53,770 bases of DNA from Oligoflexales bacterium. Its GTDB lineage: Bacteria > Bdellovibrionota_B > Oligoflexia > Oligoflexales > RGVZ01. Location of the stretch: assembly GCA_947479535.1 (NCBI GenBank), contig CANJZQ010000014.1, positions 1-53,770 on the forward strand, written 5' to 3'. Shown here one piece after another: positions 26,401 to 35,275 of the stretch (its first letter is position 1; each line of letters starts with the position of its first letter). The position numbers and the translations under genes were made by a program. Under the pieces are notes generated by a model that did not search any database, was not told the origin of the DNA, and worked only from the letters and a program-made list of their open reading frames with translations.

Positions 26401-26874
26401 TCAGCCCTCTTCCAAATACCTGCGTAGAACCTGTTCATCGGAGGGGTCTAGATTTACAGTCTGTGCAATGATGTGCTTTTTCTTTCCGCGCTTCCCGATG
26501 TCTTCCACCCGAATGACTTTTGCCAAAATGCGGAAAGTGTCCGGAACATCAATCCGGCGGTATTCAACGACCCGCTGTTTTCTTGTCCAAAAGTCGGGCA
26601 GCGTCACCTCAATTTTCAGAAGTGCGCCCTCTTTGTAGTCTGCTGGGACCTGAAACTCGACACCGTGGGGACTAATAAACAGCGATTGGATGTCATGGTT
26701 ATGCCCTGGATCAGATTTAAGGCTGAATGGCGCAACGGAAATAGGGACCTTCTTGTTAGACCTGGGGAAACTCCTGATCTGCTTTTCGCTAAACAGCTCA
26801 GCGTCACTCTTGACGGGAATCCTCGATCCCTCATCTGTGTCAACCGTGTTCTCAGAATCTATGAATCCAGACAT
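26401..26874 (-). CDS. PilZ-like protein (degenerate c-di-GMP motifs)
   Basis: A 157-residue cytoplasmic protein that I place in the PilZ family by its strand pattern and by the short motifs RSNKK (in place of RxxxR) and FISPHG (in place of [DN]xSxxG). Both c-di-GMP-contacting motifs deviate, so ligand binding is doubtful. ATG 26874 is preceded by AAAGGGG. It lies 12 nt after cheY within the flagellar run, consistent with control of motor output or export, as for YcgR-type proteins, though this is inference. Confidence 0.6.
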   Translation of the reverse strand: MSGFIDSENTVDTDEGSRIPVKSDAELFSEKQIRSFPRSNKKVPISVAPFSLKSDPGHNHDIQSLFISPHGVEFQVPADYKEGALLKIEVTLPDFWTRKQRVVEYRRIDVPDTFRILAKVIRVEDIGKRGKKKHIIAQTVNLDPSDEQVLRRYLEEG

Positions 26875-26886
26875 GCGGATACCCCT

Positions 26887-27297
26887 TTAACCAGCTTTTT
26901 TGACGGCATGTGTCGCGAAAACCTTCGCCAATTTGTCCTGCAATGTGAGCGCGGTAAAAGGTTTGATCACGTAATTCGAAACGCCGCTTTTCACAGCCGC
27001 CATGATATTTTCCTGCTCGGCTTCTGCGGTTACCATCAAAAAGGGAAGTTTTTTCAATTTATCATCTGCCCTGACTGCCTGAAGCAGTTCGAGGCCCGTC
27101 ATATTCGGCATGTTCCAGTCCGAAATGATGAATTCAATGGACGAATCTTTCTGCAGTAGATCAAGTGCCTGCTTTCCATCTTCAGCCTCGATCATATTTG
27201 TGTACCCGAGCTGCTTCATGAGGGTCTTGGTAATACGACGCATCGTCACAAAGTCATCGACGACGAGAATTTTCATTTCTGGGCTGCCGAGTGCCAT
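26887..27297 (-). CDS. cheY: Chemotaxis response regulator CheY
   Basis: A 136-residue single receiver domain. The acidic pair D14-D15 (LVVDD), phosphoacceptor D60 ([10 protein letters not shown]), T90 (VTAEA) and K112 (VIKPF) are all present, and the pattern [16 protein letters not shown] is typical of CheY. ATG 27297 has AAAGGGG upstream; an earlier in-frame start would overlap fliA. No cheA or cheZ is present in the window. Located in the flagellar operon, it most likely binds FliM/FliN to switch rotation. Confidence 0.92.
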   Translation of the reverse strand: MALGSPEMKILVVDDFVTMRRITKTLMKQLGYTNMIEAEDGKQALDLLQKDSSIEFIISDWNMPNMTGLELLQAVRADDKLKKLPFLMVTAEAEQENIMAAVKSGVSNYVIKPFTALTLQDKLAKVFATHAVKKAG

Positions 27298-27316
27298 GGT
27301 TACCCCTTTGTTGTGA

Positions 27317-28075
27317 TCATTCACTCAGAATGTGTTTAAGTTTGACACGGAGGCGAGTCACGGCCTGGGTATGAAGCTGACTAACGCGCGACTCAGTGAC
27401 CTCAAGAATTTTACCGATTTCCTTGAGATTGAGATCCTCGTAGTAGTAAAGCGAGAGAACAAGTTTCTGTTTTTCAGGTAGATCCTGAATGTGGTTGATC
27501 AAGAGCTGACGTACGCCCTGATTTTTCAGGTGTTGAAATGGATTTTTGGAGTTCGGATTTTCAAGTGATTCAAGAAGGCTTTTTCTGTCGCTTTGGCTTG
27601 GTCCGCTTAATTCATCGATTGAAAGAAGCGTTACAGACTTAACCTTCGAAACCAATTCATGGTACGCGTCCAAGTCCATTCCAAGTGCATCTGACAATTC
27701 AGCGTCCGTAATCGTTCGCCCATATTTCTGCTCTAGTTCGGCATAGGTCCGTTCAATTTTCTTTGCCTTGTCCCGCACGGAACGTGGCACCCAATCCTGG
27801 CTGCGGAGTTCATCCAGGATTGCACCGCGAATCCGAAATTCAGCATATGTCTTGAATTTATTGTCCCGGCTGGGGTCGTACTTCTCGATCGCATCCATGA
27901 GCCCGATCACGCCGGCGCTGATCAGATCGTCGATTTCAATGTTTGACGGCAGGCGCGCTGCAATCCTTTGTGAAACAAATCGAATCAGGGGTGCATAATC
28001 CATGATCAGCTGATCGCGGAGTTTTCCGTCGACGCCTTGGGTCTCTTGTTTGTAGCGTTTTACGAGGCCCTTCAT
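27317..28075 (-). CDS. fliA: RNA polymerase sigma-28 factor, flagellar (FliA/WhiG family)
   Basis: A 252-residue alternative sigma factor that directs late flagellar and chemotaxis promoters. Region 2 is visible ([62 protein letters not shown]), then region 3 and region 4 ([37 protein letters not shown]). The ATG overlaps the flhG stop (ATGA). No flgM-like anti-sigma gene is seen nearby. Placement downstream of flhFG matches the order in Bacillus and many delta-type bacteria. Confidence 0.95.
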   Translation of the reverse strand: MKGLVKRYKQETQGVDGKLRDQLIMDYAPLIRFVSQRIAARLPSNIEIDDLISAGVIGLMDAIEKYDPSRDNKFKTYAEFRIRGAILDELRSQDWVPRSVRDKAKKIERTYAELEQKYGRTITDAELSDALGMDLDAYHELVSKVKSVTLLSIDELSGPSQSDRKSLLESLENPNSKNPFQHLKNQGVRQLLINHIQDLPEKQKLVLSLYYYEDLNLKEIGKILEVTESRVSQLHTQAVTRLRVKLKHILSE

Positions 28076-28893
28076 GGTTGGGTTCCCTCCGCGTGCGCAA
28101 AATCGTTGACCAATCGAATGCCGTCTTGGCGCCAGTCATCTGCAAGGTTCAAGAGGCGGTGGAAACACTGGGTCCATGCCTGTCCGGCTATAGAGAAGTG
28201 TGAATTTTCTTGAACTGCTTTTCTCGCCATCACACTCCGCTGTACCGCTGGATCAGTGGGAATTGAGCCAGCAAAAACAAGCCGTGCCGTTACGAATCTT
28301 GAAGCCACTTCTGAGAGTCGCTCGAAAACCCGTCGCCCCTCGTCCTCTGACCGAACCTGATTGACTGCGACGGCTATGGTCGGGATGTCTTCGCATTCAG
28401 ACAGCACTTTGATGAGGGCATATGCATCAGTTACGGCGTGTGGTTCCGGTGTTGTGACCACAAGGTTGATCCTTGCGAGGCGGTTTAGTTGAAGCACAGT
28501 TTCCGAGATGCCGGCGCCTGTGTCTATGATGACGGTGTCAAAACGGGCTGCTACGGATTTGATTCCAGAAATGAGGCGCTCGCGAAGATCGGAGTCCAGG
28601 TTTTGAAGGGCTGCGATGCCGGATCCGGCAGGCAGCAGGTTAATGCCCATCGGACCTTTGAGGAGTGCGTCCTCGATTCGCAGGTTTCCGGTGATCACCT
28701 CAAAGATGCTATGTTCTGCCTTTACGCCAAGCAAAACGTCGACATTTGCCAGCCCAAGATCACCGTCGATGATCAATGTCCTGTCGCCACGTCTTGCGGC
28801 GGCAGCAGCGAGGTGGACGGATGTGAGGGTCTTACCGACTCCACCCTTGCCGCTCGATACTGCGATGGTACGTTTCACTTGAATGGCATGCAT
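28072..28893 (-). CDS. flhG: Flagellar number regulator FlhG (MinD-like ATPase)
   Basis: A 273-residue ParA/MinD-type ATPase that restrains flagellar number and works with FlhF. Motifs are deviant Walker A SSGKGGVGKT, LIIDGDLGLANVDVLLG, VIIDTGAGI and TTPEPHAVTDAY. ATG 28893 has AAGGA 8 nt upstream, so the start is firm. The protein begins only 14 residues before the Walker A motif, so the N-terminal DQAxxLR helix, by which FlhG usually activates FlhF, is missing. I do not see an obvious C-terminal membrane-targeting helix. It overlaps fliA by 4 nt. Confidence 0.92.
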   Translation of the reverse strand: MHAIQVKRTIAVSSGKGGVGKTLTSVHLAAAAARRGDRTLIIDGDLGLANVDVLLGVKAEHSIFEVITGNLRIEDALLKGPMGINLLPAGSGIAALQNLDSDLRERLISGIKSVAARFDTVIIDTGAGISETVLQLNRLARINLVVTTPEPHAVTDAYALIKVLSECEDIPTIAVAVNQVRSEDEGRRVFERLSEVASRFVTARLVFAGSIPTDPAVQRSVMARKAVQENSHFSIAGQAWTQCFHRLLNLADDWRQDGIRLVNDFAHAEGTQP

Positions 28894-28907
28894 GAACGGA
28901 TTCCTTA

Positions 28908-30098
28908 TTACTTCGAAAGGCCAAAAATCTGCTCAACAACCCGCTCTCGACTAGCCCTTTCAACATCATCTGGGATCTCCGGCCCCGTCCCGAAGAAGCT
29001 AAGTGGCACGCCCCACTTTGCGGCAATATTGAAGGCGTCTGAAAACTGCCAACTCTCGTCTAATTTGTTAAAAGCGAGGCTTCGAATCCCAAGGTTCGAG
29101 TACATGCGAACTGCTGAATCCAGCACATTGGCCTTTTCGGCAGCAGAGAGAACGAGGTGAAACTCGATTGCCGGGACCTTTGATTTCAGTGACTGCAGGT
29201 CCTCGAGGATCTTGCCTTGCTTGACCGGGCGACCAGTTGTGTCAAGCAGGACCAATCCGCAGTCCTGATTTTTCTGGAGCACGTCGGGCAGGTCACCAGG
29301 TTCTTGGATCGCTGCAAAACGAATGTCGAGAACTTTGGCATAGACGCGCAACTGCTCCGACGCTGCAAGGCGTACGGCATCAAACGAGACAATCAGGACT
29401 TTGCGCTTCTCTCTCACCGCGAATTGGGCCGCCAACTTGCAAAGAAGGGTTGATTTGCCGACGCCAGGAGGTCCCACCAGACAGTGGATTGACTGCCCTC
29501 CGCTGAGTGTCTCCCAACGTGGCGAGATTGAAATTTGCTTCAGCATCCACCGGATCGAATGGTCGCGGTATTGATTTTCAGCGCTGACGGTGCCCCCTGA
29601 TTTTGGTTCAGGTATTTTGCCAAGGTTTGAGGCCAGCTTCGAGAGCAGCGTCTCTTCAATGTTGCTGTGGCGAAGCATGCGGATGACTTCGGCGGCTTCC
29701 GGGGGTAACGACTCCTCGGATCCAGAATTATTTTTCCGTAAAACCTCTAAAAGTAGAAGTTTCAAGTCATGCACGGAACCCTCAAGATTTTCAATCCTTC
29801 TTGAAGAAGGGAGTCTGGCCTCAAGTCCCGAAATTTGTTTTTCCATCCGTTCGAAGGCAGCATCGATCCTTCCTTGGGAATTTCCGTCGGCAGGTCCACC
29901 CTTTGCTGAAGCCGACGCGCCGGTAAGGTTGCGAACGGCGTTTGCTGCGCCTGCAGTGACTTCAACAGTCTTGACGCCCGGTCTTCCCTCTACGGTGCGC
30001 TCACGCGTCGACAGAATCACGGCATCGTTACCGAATTCCTGCTTTACGGCCTTCACGGCATCCTTGAACGAAACCGCTTCAAAGGTTTTAATTTGCAT
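28908..30098 (-). CDS. flhF: Flagellar biosynthesis GTPase FlhF
   Basis: A 396-residue SRP-type GTPase that sets flagellar position. An N-terminal B-domain (MQIKTFEA...FKDAVKAVKQEFGNDAVILSTRE) is followed by a variable linker. The NG domain has G1 at 209-217 (GPPGVGKST), VSFDAVRLAASEQL, G3 LLDTTGR and G4 NKLDES (usually TKLDE). Upstream AAGGA supports ATG 30098. It sits between flhA and flhG, the standard order. Confidence 0.94.
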   Translation of the reverse strand: MQIKTFEAVSFKDAVKAVKQEFGNDAVILSTRERTVEGRPGVKTVEVTAGAANAVRNLTGASASAKGGPADGNSQGRIDAAFERMEKQISGLEARLPSSRRIENLEGSVHDLKLLLLEVLRKNNSGSEESLPPEAAEVIRMLRHSNIEETLLSKLASNLGKIPEPKSGGTVSAENQYRDHSIRWMLKQISISPRWETLSGGQSIHCLVGPPGVGKSTLLCKLAAQFAVREKRKVLIVSFDAVRLAASEQLRVYAKVLDIRFAAIQEPGDLPDVLQKNQDCGLVLLDTTGRPVKQGKILEDLQSLKSKVPAIEFHLVLSAAEKANVLDSAVRMYSNLGIRSLAFNKLDESWQFSDAFNIAAKWGVPLSFFGTGPEIPDDVERASRERVVEQIFGLSK

Positions 30099-30109
30099 CG
30101 CGCGCGTCC

Positions 30110-32242
30110 TTATTGCAGCCGTACTGTTCCAATCGACTTTGTCTTCGTTTCTGTCGGGAGTTCATCAAATGCAAGAATGATCAAACCAGGAATGAACCTG
30201 GTAACGAGCTTCTTCAAGTCCCATCGAATGCGGGAACCGCAAAGGAGGATGGGGATGGCACCATGTGGTTCAAAGCCTCGCATGGTACCGGCAATGCTAT
30301 TCAAAAGCCTCTGGGCCAACTCGGGATCAAGATTAAGGGATGTTGACCCGTCATCGTTGATCTGTTGGCTCATCACAATCGTGTCTTCGACCGCGCGGTC
30401 GAGGCTTGCGATCATCAGTTGATTGTCGCTTGTCAGGTACTTTTTTATGATACCACGGCCCAAAGACTTGCGAACATAGCGGGTGAGAATCTCTGGAGAT
30501 TTGATCGTTTTGGAATGGTCTGCAAGAGTCTCAAAAATTGTCAATGTATCCCGGATACTTACCGACTCAGACAGAAGATTTTGGAGGACCTTGACAACAT
30601 CCCCAAGGGTAAGTCGATCGCTCGCGATGACTTCTTCAATGACCTTCGGATGATCACGTTTGATTCCTTCAATCAGATTTTGCGTCTCCTGCCTGCCGAG
30701 CAATTCGTAAGCGTGTTCAGAAATGAGTTTCGTAAGGTGTGTCACGACAACGGTGGCACAATTGACAGCCGTATATCCACGGAACGTGGCTTCATCCCGC
30801 TGGTTCGGCTTAATCCAAAGGGCCTCAAGTCCGTATGCCGGCTCGATTGTTTTAATCCCATGGATCGGCTCGGATATATCGCCCGGATCCATGGCGAGGT
30901 AGTAGTCAATCATCAGGCTGCCCCGACCGATCACATTTCCTTTCAGTAGAATCTGGTACTCACCTGGTTGTAATTGGATGTTGTCCCGGACCATGACCAT
31001 CGGAACAACAATTCCAAGGTCCTGGGCAAACTGCTTGCGTGCAGAAATGATCCGCTCAAGAATCTCGCCGTCCTGTGCCGTGTCAACGAGGGGAATCATG
31101 CCCACACCAACTTCAAGAGCCATGGTGTCAACGTGAAGGAGTGCTTCAATCGAATCAGAACCACCTTCTTTTCGATCCTTGTCGAGAGACGTGATTTTAG
31201 CCTCCTCCTCTGCCTTGAGGGTCATCGCGCTGGCAGCGAGCCGACCAAGGTAAAAGAATCCTGCCGACAGTAAAATGAAGGGAATTAATGGAAGTCCCGG
31301 GATGACTGCCATCAATAGCAGCAATCCGGAACATGCAAAGAGTGCCTTTGGATGAACGGCAATCTGATCAGAGAGATCCTGGGAAAGGCCGCCGCCGGCC
31401 GACGCGCGGGTGACAATGATACCAGCCGCTGTGGAAATGATCAGTGCAGGGATTTGGGAGACAAGGCCATCACCAATTGTAAGCAATGTGTAAAGTTCGG
31501 CTGCATTTTGGAACGACATACCGTGTTGAAAGACGCCAACAAGCAGTCCGACGATGACATTGATTATTGTGATGATGATGCCTGCAATGGCATCTCCGCG
31601 AACAAACTTGGAGGCACCGTCCATGGAGCCGTAAAAATCTGCCTCTTGCTCGACCTTGGACCGGCGTTTCTTGGCCTCATCCCGGTCAATTAATCCCGCA
31701 TTCATCTCCGCGTCGATGGCCATTTGTTTGCCGGGCATTGCGTCCAACGTAAATCGTGCGCCAACCTCTGCGATGCGCCCAGCACCCTTTGTGATAACGA
31801 TGAAGTTAATGACAACCAGAATCAGGAAGATCGTGAAACCAACAAAGTAATTCCCACCAACGACGAAATGTCCGAATGCCTCGACAACATCGGAGACGTC
31901 ACCTTTCTGGGCCTTGAGCAGGATGGCGCGGGTTGTAGCGACATTGAGCCCCAGGCGAAATAATGTGGTCACCAGCAAAACAGTCGGGAAGGTTGAGAAA
32001 TCAAGTGGATGTTTTATGTAGACTGAAATGAGCAATATTAGAATCGACATGGTGATCGAAACTGCGAGAAGCATATCAAGGAGCACGGCCGGAAGGGGAA
32101 TGATCATCATGAACACAATCGCAAGAAGTGCGACTGCGAACTGAATATCAGAACTCCTCAGCAGGGCGATAATGCCATTGTCCGAATTCGCAGCGGTTGC
32201 TGCACCGGCCTGGCTCTTGATTGTTGATGTCGCAGATGCCAT
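30110..32242 (-). CDS. flhA: Flagellar export gate protein FlhA
   Basis: A ~710-residue nonameric export-gate protein. The N-terminal half (about 30-330) has roughly eight transmembrane segments. The conserved cytoplasmic FHIPEP loop (GRIAEVGARFTLDAMPGKQM and DRDEAKKRRSKVEQEADFYG) lies between them. The C-terminal half is the soluble substrate/chaperone docking domain (from about 370). GGAG upstream supports ATG 32242; a TTG four codons earlier is less likely. It forms the export gate with FlhB, FliP, FliQ and FliR, encoded just upstream. Confidence 0.96.
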   Translation of the reverse strand: MASATSTIKSQAGAATAANSDNGIIALLRSSDIQFAVALLAIVFMMIIPLPAVLLDMLLAVSITMSILILLISVYIKHPLDFSTFPTVLLVTTLFRLGLNVATTRAILLKAQKGDVSDVVEAFGHFVVGGNYFVGFTIFLILVVINFIVITKGAGRIAEVGARFTLDAMPGKQMAIDAEMNAGLIDRDEAKKRRSKVEQEADFYGSMDGASKFVRGDAIAGIIITIINVIVGLLVGVFQHGMSFQNAAELYTLLTIGDGLVSQIPALIISTAAGIIVTRASAGGGLSQDLSDQIAVHPKALFACSGLLLLMAVIPGLPLIPFILLSAGFFYLGRLAASAMTLKAEEEAKITSLDKDRKEGGSDSIEALLHVDTMALEVGVGMIPLVDTAQDGEILERIISARKQFAQDLGIVVPMVMVRDNIQLQPGEYQILLKGNVIGRGSLMIDYYLAMDPGDISEPIHGIKTIEPAYGLEALWIKPNQRDEATFRGYTAVNCATVVVTHLTKLISEHAYELLGRQETQNLIEGIKRDHPKVIEEVIASDRLTLGDVVKVLQNLLSESVSIRDTLTIFETLADHSKTIKSPEILTRYVRKSLGRGIIKKYLTSDNQLMIASLDRAVEDTIVMSQQINDDGSTSLNLDPELAQRLLNSIAGTMRGFEPHGAIPILLCGSRIRWDLKKLVTRFIPGLIILAFDELPTETKTKSIGTVRLQ

Positions 32243-32266
32243 AGGTGACTCCAATTACCCTTTGAT

Positions 32267-33352
32267 TCAGGCAGACTTCTTGCCGATCTTGATACCCTTG
32301 AGTTTAAATACGTAACGGATGATCTCTGACACGGCTTTGAACATCGTGTCCGGAATCTCCTGGTCTTCGTCGACGTCCGCATAGATGGCGCGCGCCAGTG
32401 GCCGGTTTTCAACGATTGGGATATCGGCCTCCTTGGCAATTTCACGCATCTTAAGTGCCAGGTGATCGATTCCCTTCGCCAGAACAACCGGCGCGCCCAT
32501 CCCCATTTCATATTTGATGGCAATTGAGTAGTGGGTAGGATTTGTGATTAATACCGTTGCCTGTTTCGTTTTCTCTACCACTTTCCTTGTTGCGATCTCC
32601 CTCTGCATCCTCTTCTGGCGGCCTTTCAGTAACGGGTCCGTTTCGCGCCGTTTGATTTCTTCTTTGATTTCTTGCTTGGTCATCTTCATTTGTTTTTCAA
32701 GGCGGAACCAATTGTAGAAGAAGTCGGCCGCCGCGATGAATCCCATGATTGCACCGACAGACCACACAAGTTGGGATGTGATCAGACCCCAGTGCGCCCA
32801 CGTTCCTGTGATTGGCGTCATCATAAGGCTTGGGGCGTTTTGCAGCTCCGTTTTGATAACGCTCACAGCCACGGTGGCGATGGCTGCTGTCTTGGCGATG
32901 GTTTTAACAAGTTCAGCAGCGGAATCCATGCTGACCATTCGCATGATTCCCGGGAGCGGATTTAGTTTCTGGAAATCTGGACTGAGTTTTTGCCAGGACC
33001 AGTTCATCTGTGTTTGGGCCAACGTCACCGCGGCTGATATAACCGCTGCAGCAAGACATACGGGCAACGCAATGGACAACCCCGCGATCCACATCGCACC
33101 CAGGTACGAAAAGATATTGACTTCGTTTACCCGGAATGACGAGGCCCTCTGAAAGGAGTCCATCATCATTCTTTCGATGGAGGTCGTCCCAGGCCCCGCT
33201 CCGTAGTAAATGACCATGGTTCCAGCAATAAGGACAAACACGGCAGTGATTTCCCGCGAAACTGCAACTTGACCGCGCTCCTGGAAGTCCTCTCGGCGTT
33301 CCTGGGTCGCGTCTTCTGTGCGATCGTCACCACTTTCGCCGGGTCCAGCCAA
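32267..33352 (-). CDS. flhB: Flagellar export protein FlhB
   Basis: A 361-residue export switch protein. It opens with the typical charged N-terminus (DRTEDATQERREDFQERGQVAVSRE), has four transmembrane segments, and carries the autocleavage site N271-P-T-H274 in the cytoplasmic domain, so substrate-specificity switching by self-cleavage should work. The start appears to be TTG 33352 with GAGG upstream. It lies 25 nt after fliR and 24 nt before flhA. Confidence 0.95.
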   Translation of the reverse strand: MAGPGESGDDRTEDATQERREDFQERGQVAVSREITAVFVLIAGTMVIYYGAGPGTTSIERMMMDSFQRASSFRVNEVNIFSYLGAMWIAGLSIALPVCLAAAVISAAVTLAQTQMNWSWQKLSPDFQKLNPLPGIMRMVSMDSAAELVKTIAKTAAIATVAVSVIKTELQNAPSLMMTPITGTWAHWGLITSQLVWSVGAIMGFIAAADFFYNWFRLEKQMKMTKQEIKEEIKRRETDPLLKGRQKRMQREIATRKVVEKTKQATVLITNPTHYSIAIKYEMGMGAPVVLAKGIDHLALKMREIAKEADIPIVENRPLARAIYADVDEDQEIPDTMFKAVSEIIRYVFKLKGIKIGKKSA

Positions 33353-33377
33353 ACGTTCACCTCAATGAATTTTTCTT

Positions 33378-34166
33378 TTAACCGTGTTTCATCGACTTGA
33401 TTGCGCTCATGAAAAGATCCCTGGTGTCCAAGTAGTGTGAATTCATCCATTCAGGGAAAAATGGAAGTGTTGCGACATAGACGAAAAGGCCGACAGCGAA
33501 ACTGGCAGGGAAGCTGATGATGAAGATGTTGAGTTGAGGGACGGCGCGGGCCACAAGACCAAGTGCTGCCTGGGTGAACATGAGTGCGATCAAAACCGGG
33601 GCACCCAGCTGGAGCGCAACCTTGAAAACGCTGCCGCTCACCTGGAATATTGTGCTGGTCAATGGCGCGAGGGAGATCGAAACCTTGCCCAAGGGAATGA
33701 CGTTGAAGGTGGTGATGAGGGCATCAATGTAAAGGTGATGCAAATTCAGCATCAAAAATATGGTCATGATGATGACCCGGTGAAACGACGTGAATGTGTC
33801 CATCTGTTGTCCTGCGTCAGGAAGGAACAGTGACGCCGTTCCGAAGCCCATTTGATAGCCAGTGATGGATGCCGCCATCAGGAGTCCGTCAAAGGTCACC
33901 CGGGCGAGGTATCCAATTGCGATTCCGATGACCAGTTCCTTGATAACCATGGCGGCCAGCAGCATCACGTCGGCATTTTGGCTGATCACGGGAGCCACTG
34001 GAATCATGTGGGCTATGGAGGCAGTAAGTGCCGCGGAAAGCAGGACCCTCGCCGGAACTGGCGTCGGCGCGTCACCAAGGATTGGCAACGAAAAGACCAT
34101 CCCACCGACTCGCAGAAATGCCAGCCCGTGGTTGATGATGGTGTCTACGTCGCGGAAATCAATCAT
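33378..34166 (-). CDS. fliR: Flagellar export protein FliR
   Basis: A 262-residue membrane protein with about six hydrophobic helices. It joins FliP and FliQ in the helical export gate core. Family blocks include LRVGGMVFSLPILGDAPTPVPARVLLS, GYQMGFGTASLF and ALGLVARAVPQLNIFIISFP. The ATG at 34166 overlaps the fliQ stop by one base (TAATG), implying translational coupling; longer in-frame readings run into fliQ. Confidence 0.94.
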   Translation of the reverse strand: MIDFRDVDTIINHGLAFLRVGGMVFSLPILGDAPTPVPARVLLSAALTASIAHMIPVAPVISQNADVMLLAAMVIKELVIGIAIGYLARVTFDGLLMAASITGYQMGFGTASLFLPDAGQQMDTFTSFHRVIIMTIFLMLNLHHLYIDALITTFNVIPLGKVSISLAPLTSTIFQVSGSVFKVALQLGAPVLIALMFTQAALGLVARAVPQLNIFIISFPASFAVGLFVYVATLPFFPEWMNSHYLDTRDLFMSAIKSMKHG

Positions 34167-34435
34167 TAGCGCGTTACCGCCGGTATCGTGTTTATGATTT
34201 CGATCGTAAAATTCATCATGGTCTGAAGGATCCACGGGCCTGCAAGAGCCAGTGTAAGGCTCAGGATGATAATTTTTGGGATAAACGTGAGTGTCTGTTC
34301 GTTGATTTGTGTTGCAGCTTGAACAATGGATACGAGCAAACCGACGATCAATGTTGAAATGAGAGCCGGAGCAGCAATTTTCATGGCAACCATGATTGCC
34401 TTTCCAGCGATATCAATGACCGTTTGCTCTGTCAT
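34166..34435 (-). CDS. fliQ: Flagellar export protein FliQ
   Basis: An 89-residue protein with two transmembrane hairpin helices, of standard FliQ length. It shows the family pattern of APALISTLIVGLLVSIVQAATQINEQTLTFIPKI with a short hydrophobic tail. Strong GGGAGG upstream of ATG 34435. It is part of the FliP5Q4R1 gate. Confidence 0.95.
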   Translation of the reverse strand: MTEQTVIDIAGKAIMVAMKIAAPALISTLIVGLLVSIVQAATQINEQTLTFIPKIIILSLTLALAGPWILQTMMNFTIEIINTIPAVTR

Positions 34436-34462
34436 GTTTCTTTCCTCCCGACTTCGTTGCGA

Positions 34463-35275
34463 TTAACCGTAGGTGTGAAAGCTTTTGACGATTGATCCAA
34501 CAATCAATGCCCATCCGTCAACGAGCACGAAGAGTACTAATTTGAAAGGGAGCGAAACAATGGTCGGCGGAAGCATCATCATCCCAAGTGCCATGAGGAT
34601 TGCTGATATCACCATGTCAATTACGAGAAATGGGATGTAGATCAGAAATCCGATCTGGAACGCGGTCTTCAGTTCACTGATCATGAAAGCTGGGATCAGC
34701 ACTGTGAACGGAACGTCTTTTGCGGATTTTGGTTGTTCTTTTTTTGATATGGCATAGAAGAGCCCGATGTCACTCTCTCTGGTTTCAGCGAGCATGAATT
34801 TTCGAATTGGGTTTGATGCCTCACCCAACGCTTGCTCTTGCGTGATTGCCTTTGCAAGGTATGGAGTCACCGCCCGCTCGCTCAGGATATCGATGACCGG
34901 GGACATGGTGAATGCCGTCAAGAAAAGGGAAAGTCCAACCAGCACCTGATTGGGTGGCATTGACATGGTGCCGAGAGCCTGGCGGACAAAACTTAAGACA
35001 ATCAGAATCCGTGTGAAGGAAGTCATCATCAGGAGGATTGCCGGCGCGACTGAAAGAACGGTCATCAACGCGACAATCTTGATGGCTGGCACAACCCCGT
35101 CTGGATCGTCCTTCTGCGCAAGATTGATGTTCAAAGACGGCAAAGATGCGTCGGCAGCCCTTGCAAGTTCAGCCCCAATACCGATGGCTGCAAGGATCAG
35201 CAGTGCGATCCCGCAGCCTTTGGCAAGCCATCTCGTGTTCCGGTCAGATGACCGGAAGGTTCCGCAGTTTTTCAC
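34463..35275 (-). CDS. fliP: Flagellar export protein FliP
   Basis: A ~270-residue export-gate protein made with a signal peptide (LAKGCGIALLILAAIGIGAELARA). Core motifs are SFTRILIVLSFVRQALGTMSMPPNQVL, FMLAETRESDIGLF and LIPAFMISELKTAFQIGFLIYIPFLVIDMV. I chose GTG 35275 because GAGG lies 7 nt upstream and it leaves a normal signal peptide; ATG 35296 and GTG 35344 are also in frame. In all cases the gene overlaps the end of fliO (32 nt with the chosen start). Confidence 0.94.
   Translation of the reverse strand: MKNCGTFRSSDRNTRWLAKGCGIALLILAAIGIGAELARAADASLPSLNINLAQKDDPDGVVPAIKIVALMTVLSVAPAILLMMTSFTRILIVLSFVRQALGTMSMPPNQVLVGLSLFLTAFTMSPVIDILSERAVTPYLAKAITQEQALGEASNPIRKFMLAETRESDIGLFYAISKKEQPKSAKDVPFTVLIPAFMISELKTAFQIGFLIYIPFLVIDMVISAILMALGMMMLPPTIVSLPFKLVLFVLVDGWALIVGSIVKSFHTYG

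Noticed and set aside
26473-27159. 228-codon open frame on the plus strand
   Set aside because: Antisense to the PilZ-like and cheY genes, whose frames carry clear motifs and ribosome sites.
28489-29160. 223-codon open frame on the plus strand
   Set aside because: Antisense to flhG and flhF; composition is that of a reverse-frame shadow.
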